Assembly: GCA_035939775.1 (NCBI GenBank)
Contig: DASZFO010000308.1
Coordinates: 1 to 47,067 of the forward strand
DNA length: 47,067 bases
Origin: Pirellulales bacterium
GTDB lineage: Bacteria; Planctomycetota; Planctomycetia; Pirellulales; DATAWG01
Reading direction: 5' to 3'
Below the pieces are notes generated by a model. It did not search any database and had not been told where the DNA came from. It was given only the letters and a program-made list of their open reading frames with translations. This document shows, piece by piece, positions 33,308 to 39,415 of this stretch (positions are counted from its first letter, which is position 1; the number at the start of each line of letters is the position of its first letter). Position numbers and translations under genes: made by a program.

Positions 33308-34495
33308 ATGGCCGACGGCATGATGAAGTATCAACACGTTTGTTTGGAAAGCATCGGCTACTCGCTGCCCGAGGAAATCGTCACCTCCGAGCAGATCGAA
33401 TCCTGGCTCGCGCCGCTCTATACGCGGCTGCGGTTATCGCCAGGACGGTTGGAGTTGATGACCGGTATTCGCGAGCGGCGGTTCTGGCCGCGCGGGATGT
33501 TGCCGAGCGAGAAGAGCGTCGAGTCGGGGGAACGAGCGCTCGCTGCCGCCGAGATCGACCGCGCCGAAGTCGGCGCGCTGATTCACGCCTCGGTCTGCCG
33601 CGATTATCTCGAGCCGGCCACGGCGTGCAGCGTGCATCATCGGCTCGGGCTGCCGAGCGATTGCCTCGTCTACGACGTCTCGAACGCCTGCCTCGGCATT
33701 CTCAACGGCATCGTGCAAGTGGCCAACATGATTGAACTCGGCCAGATTCGCGCCGGGCTGGTCGTCGGCACCGAGGGGAGCCGGCAGCTCGTCGAAACGA
33801 CGATCGAGCAACTCAATTCCGACGTTTCTCTCAGCCGCGCCGATCTCAAGCGGGCCATCGCTTCGCTCACCATCGGCTCGGGCAGTGCGGCCGTTCTGCT
33901 CACGCATTCGGAATATAGCCGCACGCAGAACCGGATTCTTGGCGCCGTCGCCCGCACGGCAACGGAGCATCACGCGCTCTGCCACAGCGGCCGAGATGAA
34001 TCGGTCGCCGGCGACATGCGGCCGCTAATGGACACCGACTCCGAGCGGCTGATGGAAGAAGGGATCCGGGCGGGTGCGGAGACCTTCGCCGCTTTTCTCA
34101 ACGAGGCCGGTTGGTCGGTAGGCGACGTCGACAAAACGTTCTGCCATCAAGTCGGCACGGCCCATCGCAAGCTGATGCTCGCGGCGCTCGGTCTCGATCC
34201 ACGGATCGACTTCCCCACGGTCGAAACACTCGGCAACACCGGCTCCGTCGCGCTGCCGCTGGCGATGGCTCTGGGAATCGAGCAGGGCCATCTGAAGCAG
34301 AACGACCGTGTGGCCCTCCTCGGTATCGGCTCGGGGATCAACGCGCTGATGCTGGGGATGCAGTGGCAGGGATCGAGCAGACGAGAATCGACTGTTGAAG
34401 CGCGCGAGGCCGCCATTGACCGGATTCTTAAGAGCAAAGTTACGTTGGGTCCCGACCTGACGATACGCCAATTGATCGAAGAGGGGCGCCGCTGA
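33308..34495 (+). CDS. Ketoacyl synthase III-like / OleA-like thiolase
   Basis: The 395-residue product has the FabH/OleA fold. The nucleophilic cysteine is in VYDVSNACLGILNG (Cys128 from the ATG at 33308; an ATG at 33323 is also possible), the histidine in FCHQVGTAHRK, and the asparagine in TLGNTGSVALPLAMA, so the triad is complete. A region between (TEHHALCHSGRDESVAGDMRP) is longer than in FabH and resembles proteins annotated as 3-oxoacyl-ACP synthase III in planctomycetes. OleA-type enzymes join two acyl chains head to head in olefin synthesis; FabH-type enzymes start fatty-acid synthesis. No oleB, oleC or oleD gene is adjacent. So the enzyme class is sure, the product is not. Confidence 0.85.
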   Translation: MADGMMKYQHVCLESIGYSLPEEIVTSEQIESWLAPLYTRLRLSPGRLELMTGIRERRFWPRGMLPSEKSVESGERALAAAEIDRAEVGALIHASVCRDYLEPATACSVHHRLGLPSDCLVYDVSNACLGILNGIVQVANMIELGQIRAGLVVGTEGSRQLVETTIEQLNSDVSLSRADLKRAIASLTIGSGSAAVLLTHSEYSRTQNRILGAVARTATEHHALCHSGRDESVAGDMRPLMDTDSERLMEEGIRAGAETFAAFLNEAGWSVGDVDKTFCHQVGTAHRKLMLAALGLDPRIDFPTVETLGNTGSVALPLAMALGIEQGHLKQNDRVALLGIGSGINALMLGMQWQGSSRRESTVEAREAAIDRILKSKVTLGPDLTIRQLIEEGRR

Positions 34496-34574
34496 GCGCG
34501 GCCGCCATCGACGATTCGAGCGCAAACCGGACGGTTGCTCGCCCGTCAATTGACCGCCGCGATGGATTATGTAA

Positions 34575-34591
34575 ACTAGATTATGTCTAGT
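34575..34591 (+). promoter_or_regulatory. Palindromic operator candidate upstream of the Phd/VapC pair
   Basis: ACTAGA at 34575-34580 and TCTAGT at 34586-34591 are a perfect inverted repeat with a 5-base spacer, located about 55 bases before the antitoxin start at 34646. Antitoxin-toxin complexes of this type usually bind such palindromes to repress the operon. Binding is inferred from position and symmetry only. Confidence 0.5.
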
Positions 34592-34645
34592 CAGAATATT
34601 GCAGACAGGTTGATCCACGGTATTTTAAGATCACAAAGGTGTACG

Positions 34646-34903
34646 ATGGCAATTGGCCCAGAGAACATGATCGGGGCGTTTGACGCCAAATCGCATTTTT
34701 CGGAGCTTCTCGTGCGAGTTGAAAAAGGGGACGAGGTCACAATTACAAAACACGGGAAACCCGTCGCCAAGCTCGTGCCCATCCACCAAGAGTCGACGGC
34801 CGAGGAGCGGCGTGCTGCGATGGACCGTTGGATCAATGCGCCGGATCGGCCGACTCTCGGCGGATTGAAAATCCGTGACCTTATCAATGATGGCCGGCCA
34901 TGA
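34646..34903 (+). CDS. Phd/YefM-type antitoxin
   Basis: The 85-residue product shows IGAFDAKSHFSELLVRVEKG, then EVTITKHGKPVAKLVPI, the standard pattern of the Phd/YefM DNA-binding domain. The C-terminal half (AMDRWINAPDRPTLGGLKIRDLINDGRP) would wrap the toxin. I start it at ATG 34646 with AAAGGTG upstream; an ATG at 34583 would extend the frame by 21 residues but lies inside the palindrome at 34575-34591. It overlaps the toxin gene by 4 bases. A Phd-type antitoxin with a VapC toxin is a common mix. Confidence 0.9.
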   Translation: MAIGPENMIGAFDAKSHFSELLVRVEKGDEVTITKHGKPVAKLVPIHQESTAEERRAAMDRWINAPDRPTLGGLKIRDLINDGRP

Positions 34904-35319
34904 CGGCGAGCTTCGTCCTGGACTCGTCGGTTGCGCTCGCGTGGTGTTTTGCCGACGAGGCCACGCGCGAAACCGTGCGGCTTTACGACCGCATGGAGAA
35001 AGAGTCGGCTGCGATTCCGGGTTGGTGGTTCATTGAGATTGCCAATGTTTTGGCGCTTTCCGAGCGCAAAGGTCGCATCGTTCCCGCGAAGACAGCCGAA
35101 TTCATTTCGCTGATCGCCCGGTTCAAGCTGGAAATCGACAATGATGCGCCGCGTCGGGCGTTTGACTTTCTACTGCCGCTCTGTCGCACTCATAACCTGA
35201 CTAGCTACGACGCAATTTATCTCGATCTCGCCATCCGCCGGCATTTGCCGCTGGCCACGCTCGACGAGCCGTTGCGGAAGGCGGCGAAGAAGGTAGGCGT
35301 GAAGCTTCTGGGCAAGTGA
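34900..35319 (+). CDS. PIN-domain toxin, VapC family
   Basis: The 139-residue product has the PIN fold: SFVLDSSVALAWCFADEAT with the first metal-binding aspartate, WFIEIANVLALSERKGRI with the conserved Glu, and NLTSYDAIYLDLAIRRHLPLATLD with the later aspartates. VapC toxins are Mg-dependent ribonucleases, often acting on tRNA or rRNA. All four acidic positions appear to be present. The gene overlaps its antitoxin in ATGA. The blaI promoter begins 80 bases beyond its stop. Confidence 0.93.
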   Translation: MTASFVLDSSVALAWCFADEATRETVRLYDRMEKESAAIPGWWFIEIANVLALSERKGRIVPAKTAEFISLIARFKLEIDNDAPRRAFDFLLPLCRTHNLTSYDAIYLDLAIRRHLPLATLDEPLRKAAKKVGVKLLGK

Positions 35320-35399
35320 GCCACCGATTATAACGGCGGTTGCCACCCCATATCTCGACGCAGGCACCCTCGCGGAATGGAATCCTACGAAACGCTTCG

Positions 35400-35428
35400 T
35401 TGACATTACGAAGATGTTCGTATATGAT
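35400..35428 (+). promoter_or_regulatory. blaI promoter with operator in the spacer
   Basis: TTGACA at 35400-35405 and TATGAT at 35423-35428 are separated by 17 bases, so this is a near-consensus sigma-70 promoter. The palindrome TACGAAGATGTTCGTA at 35407-35422 fills nearly the whole spacer, with 6-base arms that pair exactly. A repressor bound there would block RNA polymerase. Since the next gene codes for a BlaI-type repressor, autorepression is the natural reading. Confidence 0.75.
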
Positions 35429-35467
35429 GCGGCGGTCTTGAACGGTTGGGCTTAGGAGTCGAATCCC

Positions 35468-35857
35468 ATGGCCAAGAAAGACCTGCCGCGGCCGACGGAG
35501 GCTGAGTTGGCGATTCTGCGCGTGCTGTGGCACCGGGGGCCGAGCACGGTGCGCGACGTCCAGCAGGCGCTTGAAGAGGAGCGTGGCACCGGCTATACGA
35601 CCGCGCTCAAGCTCTTGCAGATCATGACCGAGAAGGGGCTCGTTCGCCGCGACGACCGCCAGCGGAGGCATGTCTTCGACGCGGTGCTCCCGGCCGAAGC
35701 CACTCAGCGGCAATTGGTCCGCGACCTTCTCGGCCGGGCGTTCGGCGGCTCCGCGCGGCAATTGGTCATGCAAGCCCTCTCGGCAAAAAAGGCCTCAAAG
35801 GCTGAGCTAGCCGACATTCGCGAACTGCTCGATGCCCTAGAAAAAAACCGGGATTGA
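35468..35857 (+). CDS. BlaI/MecI/CopY-family transcriptional repressor
   Basis: The 129-residue product has the BlaI winged helix: LPRPTEAELAILRVLWHRGP, then STVRDVQQALEEERGTGYTT with the recognition helix and ALKLLQIMTEKGLVRRDDRQ. The C-terminal half (LLGRAFGGSARQLVMQALSA) forms the dimer interface. In the classic system, an M56 membrane protease (BlaR1/MecR1) senses a beta-lactam and causes cleavage of the repressor. Here the M56 gene is next, 93 bases downstream, but no beta-lactamase gene is in view, and planctomycetes carry many such pairs with unknown signals. Its own promoter and operator are at 35400-35428. Confidence 0.93.
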   Translation: MAKKDLPRPTEAELAILRVLWHRGPSTVRDVQQALEEERGTGYTTALKLLQIMTEKGLVRRDDRQRRHVFDAVLPAEATQRQLVRDLLGRAFGGSARQLVMQALSAKKASKAELADIRELLDALEKNRD

Positions 35858-35950
35858 GGCCGATTGCGTCGTCCCTTTGGGAGAGGGACGGGGTGAGGCC
35901 CTCGCAAATAATAAGAAATCAGCGGCAAGCATTAGAAACCGAGGTGAGTC

Positions 35951-38941
35951 ATGCACGCGATTGAAGCTCTATTGAACCGGCCCGAGGTTGAGCGTCTCGG
36001 CTGGGTGCTGCTCCATTTTTTCTGGCAAGGGACGATTGGCGCCGCTCTCTTGTCCATCGTTCTCTTTGCCTTACGGCGCGCATCGGCCAATTCCCGATAC
36101 TTCGCGGCATGCGCTACGCTGATGGCAATGGCCGCGTGTCTGCCGACGACTTGGCTCGTGATGCTTCGCGAAGTCCCGACCGTGGCCGGTTATTCGTCGG
36201 ACTCTGCCGCGGCAGCGCCAACAGGTAACGCCGATCAGTTCGCGCAAAATACCGTGCGGCCGGTCGCGGAGCGGAGCCAGCCCGAGGCACGGCCTCCGAT
36301 GGCTTCCACCGAAATGAATTGGCAGCAACGGCTCGCCACGTATTTGCCCTGGCTGGCGGTCGCGTGGCTCTCTGGCGTGTTCGCGTTATCGTTGCGGCTG
36401 GCAATTGGCTGGTCAGCCGTGCATCGCCTGCGCCGCACCGCTTCGCGGCCATTGGACGACGCGCGGCAATCCATTCAGTCGCGCCTGAGCCAACGAATTG
36501 GCATCCGCTGGCCGGTCAAACTGCTCGAATCGTCGCTCGTCGACGTGCCGACGATGATCGGCTGGCTCCGGCCGGTGATCCTCTGGCCGCCCAGCGTGCT
36601 CGCGGGACTGTCGGTCGAGCAATTCGAAGCGCTCCTGGCCCATGAATTGGCCCACGTGCGCCGGCACGACTATCTCGTCAATCTCGTGCAAACGGCGATC
36701 GAAACGCTCCTCTTCTACCATCCGGCCGTGTGGTGGGTTTCGAGCCGAATCCGCCAGGAGCGCGAATCCTGCTGCGACGACCTCGCCATCGCCACCTGCG
36801 GCAATCGACTCTCCTACGCCCGCGCGCTGGCGACGCTCGAAGAACTCCGCCCGCGGCCGCGGCAATTGGCGCTGGCGGCAAGCGGGAGTTCGTTGCTCGG
36901 GCGAATTAGACGAATCGTCGGCCTGCCGTCGATACGGCACAACCGCAGCCGTCATTGGCTTCTCGGGACCGCGCTTTCAGCGGCGCTATTAGCGCTGGTC
37001 ATCGCGCTTGGGGTTTCAAACTTCGCAACTGGCGACGAACCAACTCCGAAGTCCGCCGATTCGCCGCCCGCCAAATCAAACGAAACCGCCAAGCCCGCCG
37101 AGTTGCCCAAGTCGCAAGAAGCCCCGCATCAATACCCATTCGACCTGAGCGTCCAGAAACTCGGCAACAGCGACGCGGACGATTTGCTGCCGGAAGAGTT
37201 GGGGAATCGCATCAAACAGATTCCTCACGTCACATCCGTCACGGGCTCGTTAAACATGTTCGATATGTGGCCATGCGTATTCGGGGTGCCTTCCGATTCT
37301 CCGCCCTTCAAAGCGTTGAAAGTGCTGTCGGGTAGATTGCCGGTGGCTGCGGATCGGCATGTGGTGATCGTCGGCAAAGCAGTCGCCGACAAGGCCGGAT
37401 ATAAGGTCGGCGACACGATGAAACTATTCGACAAGGTGCAAGTGATCGGTGTCGTCGAAAGCCCGCTGACACTCCTAAACGACTCCATCCTGATGCCGCT
37501 CGCGGATCTCCAGGAGTTCACACATGCCGAGCATCGCGTGAACGAGTTCCTCGTCAGCGTCGATATCCCAAAAGACGGCTCCCCGGAGCACCGCGCGCAA
37601 GTGTCTGAAGTGAACGCGAGAATCGAGGCGCTTGCCAACGACTTTCGTACCGAGATCGCCGTGACCGACGTTAACATGCCGAAAAAGCCGCCGGAAGCGC
37701 CCGAGCTGCGCGAAAAGCGAACTTGGCACGGGGGGCCGAATCAAACTGACGTGCATTTCCGAGTCGTTGACGACGAGACCGACCAGCCTGTTGCACTCTT
37801 TCATCAGCAGGGCGGCTTTGTTGAATCGAATCGAATCACCTGGGGCACGATGGAGTACATCAATCCACTTTCGACGGTGGATCTCAACTGGGAAGCCGGG
37901 CAGCGAGCAAGAATCGTGGCTGGCGGTTATGTCCCTCAACGAATCCTGGCCGAACGGCCGAAACCCGGAGCGACGACAATCGAAGGACTCGTCGTCCGCA
38001 TGAAGCGCGGTCGGAAGGTTTCGGGGCGCGTGCTCGATTACCGGGGCACACCAGTCTCCGGCGCGAGTCTATTTGTGGTCGGGGCTCTTGCCCGAGTCAA
38101 AATCGGCGGTGGCAAAGCGATGACCGAACAAGGCGATGGTTGGACAGAGGACGATTCCATTACGAGATTCACGACCGATGCCGACGGCAAATTCACCCTC
38201 ACCGGAATTGGCTGGGATGCGAATTACATCGCCGTTTCTTGCCCGAAACTCGATATCTGGGTCGTGCCTGCGCCACGGGCCAGCGGGCCGCAGGATGATT
38301 TCGAGATTCGATTGCCGCAGTCTGGAAAACTGGTCGCGCACTACGACATCGCCGGCGCTCCCGACGAAGCCGAAGTGACTCTGTGGCCGTCGGTCACAAA
38401 TCTTCCGTATGCCGGGGGCGTCGGACCCACAGGGCCGGGTTGGTTCTCGCGCCGGGATCAGCAAGGAAGACCGCTCGACCTGGCGAGCAATGTCATTTAC
38501 GGCCGCAATGCGGTTCTAGAACAGCACGGCGAAGTGGTCTTCGACAATCTCCCGCCGGGCGACTACACGATCCTGCGAACAAAACAAGTTGGCTTTCGCT
38601 TTGAGGGGACGATGGTGACACTTGGCCGGCACGTTGTCAAAGTCGCGTCTGGAAAGACGGCGGTAGCAGATTTTGTGAGGGATCGCGGCGCGCCGATCGC
38701 CGGCCAAGTCGTCGGTCTCAATCGAGATGAGGTCGTCAAGTCCCAGCCCTATGCGATGATCGTGACCATCCGAAAGGCAGTAGACGCCGACGATTCGGTC
38801 GAAAATAGGATCGATGAGATTCTTTTGTCCCGGATCGACAAAGACGGAATGCCGGCCGACGGAAAATTCACTACCGAGCGCCTCATCCCTGGGCAATACA
38901 CTCTCGCGGCACGAATCTTTGCATATGACGCTTGGAATTAA
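35951..38941 (+). CDS. M56 peptidase fused to MacB-like periplasmic domain
   Basis: The 996-residue product starts with a BlaR1-type M56 metalloprotease: several membrane segments in residues 1-160, the zinc motif HELAH at 231-235 and Glu272 in ESCCDD, and a further membrane helix near residues 340-357. Residues about 395-560 resemble the MacB/FtsX periplasmic core: FKALKVLSGRLPVAADRH, VIVGKAVADKAGYKVGD, and MPLADLQEF...VNEFLVSVD. The rest, from about 590, looks like carboxypeptidase-regulatory-like sandwich domains (FRVVDDETDQPVALFHQQGG, GRKVSGRVLDYRGTPVSGAS). The frame stops at a TAA at 38939-38941, and the next 62 codons stay open and read like the missing end. The nearby BlaI should be its partner; the signal it senses is unknown. 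Confidence 0.82.
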   Translation: MHAIEALLNRPEVERLGWVLLHFFWQGTIGAALLSIVLFALRRASANSRYFAACATLMAMAACLPTTWLVMLREVPTVAGYSSDSAAAAPTGNADQFAQNTVRPVAERSQPEARPPMASTEMNWQQRLATYLPWLAVAWLSGVFALSLRLAIGWSAVHRLRRTASRPLDDARQSIQSRLSQRIGIRWPVKLLESSLVDVPTMIGWLRPVILWPPSVLAGLSVEQFEALLAHELAHVRRHDYLVNLVQTAIETLLFYHPAVWWVSSRIRQERESCCDDLAIATCGNRLSYARALATLEELRPRPRQLALAASGSSLLGRIRRIVGLPSIRHNRSRHWLLGTALSAALLALVIALGVSNFATGDEPTPKSADSPPAKSNETAKPAELPKSQEAPHQYPFDLSVQKLGNSDADDLLPEELGNRIKQIPHVTSVTGSLNMFDMWPCVFGVPSDSPPFKALKVLSGRLPVAADRHVVIVGKAVADKAGYKVGDTMKLFDKVQVIGVVESPLTLLNDSILMPLADLQEFTHAEHRVNEFLVSVDIPKDGSPEHRAQVSEVNARIEALANDFRTEIAVTDVNMPKKPPEAPELREKRTWHGGPNQTDVHFRVVDDETDQPVALFHQQGGFVESNRITWGTMEYINPLSTVDLNWEAGQRARIVAGGYVPQRILAERPKPGATTIEGLVVRMKRGRKVSGRVLDYRGTPVSGASLFVVGALARVKIGGGKAMTEQGDGWTEDDSITRFTTDADGKFTLTGIGWDANYIAVSCPKLDIWVVPAPRASGPQDDFEIRLPQSGKLVAHYDIAGAPDEAEVTLWPSVTNLPYAGGVGPTGPGWFSRRDQQGRPLDLASNVIYGRNAVLEQHGEVVFDNLPPGDYTILRTKQVGFRFEGTMVTLGRHVVKVASGKTAVADFVRDRGAPIAGQVVGLNRDEVVKSQPYAMIVTIRKAVDADDSVENRIDEILLSRIDKDGMPADGKFTTERLIPGQYTLAARIFAYDAWN

Positions 38942-39130
38942 TCGCTTGACGGAGGGAAGGAATGGCACCCGAATGAGTTCTACCAACCGACATTCACGGG
39001 CGAGGCGACGGTCACCGTTCCGGAAAATGGCGACCCGCCGCCGGTGAAAATCGAACTGCACAAATTCGAGAAGCCATCCCCCGAACCCGCGCCCGCCAAA
39101 AGCGCGGCTGACGCGGCCGCTCGCAAGTAA
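38942..39130 (+). pseudogene. In-frame continuation of the M56 gene after a stop
   Basis: Directly after the TAA at 38939-38941 the same frame stays open for 62 codons to TAA at 39128-39130. It reads SLDGGKEWHPNEFYQPTFTG, then EATVTVPENGDPPPVKIELH and a Pro/Ala/Lys-rich end. The preceding part (RLIPGQYTLAARIFAYDAW) is an unfinished beta-sandwich, and the continuation supplies the missing strands. The most likely cause is one nonsense change in a real gene, or a base-call error. No start codon or ribosome-binding site would make it a separate gene. Confidence 0.7.
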
Positions 39131-39145
39131 ACTACGAGGAGCGAG

Positions 39146-39240
39146 CCGGAAATGAACGGTAATGAACGCGAATGGCATGCGCGTAAATGACGACGTCATT
39201 TGGCTCCCTCAAATCTCCGTGCATTCGCGTCCATTTCCGG
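39146..39240. repeat. Inverted repeat with inner palindrome
   Basis: AATGAACGCGAATGGCA at 39161-39177 and its inverse at 39220-39236 (GCATTCGCGTCCATT near its core), with CCGGAAATG and CATTTCCGG at the outer ends (39146, 39232-39240), form a long imperfect stem. In the centre, AAATGACGACGTCATTT at 39185-39201 is a perfect palindrome with a 1-base spacer. It starts 16 bases after the end of the interrupted M56 frame and is followed by the end of another repeat family at 39274. Confidence 0.7.
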
Positions 39241-39273
39241 CCAATCCGACGCTAGTCGTCGCTGGCCGCCGTA

Positions 39274-39303
39274 CTCCTGCCTTCTTGGTCCCCTCATAAA
39301 AAA
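39274..39303. repeat. Right end of TTTATGAGGA-family element, copy 2
   Basis: The sequence CTCCTGCCTTCTTGGTCCCC (then TCATAAAAAA) is the same as the right end of the element at 33267-33295 with two changes. No left arm is found within 200 bases upstream, so this is a solo end or a decayed copy. The HD phosphohydrolase gene starts 112 bases further on. Confidence 0.7.
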
Positions 39304-39415
39304 TCCGCTCGGTTGCAGCCAGCGGTCGCGCGACGTCCTGTGTGGTTTTTCAAGCGGGATTTGTTTAGGCTGTCGTTCTTGACGCCGACCATCCGACGCT
39401 TGCTGGGTCCGATTC

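Noticed and set aside
38939-38941. Recoding of the stop as selenocysteine or pyrrolysine
   Set aside because: The codon is TAA, while selenocysteine uses TGA and pyrrolysine TAG. No recoding hairpin was recognised, so a mutation, error or ordinary readthrough is more likely.
35468-38941. Beta-lactam resistance operon
   Set aside because: BlaI and an M56 protease are present, but there is no beta-lactamase or penicillin-binding-protein gene, and the M56 protein lacks a recognisable penicillin-binding sensor domain.
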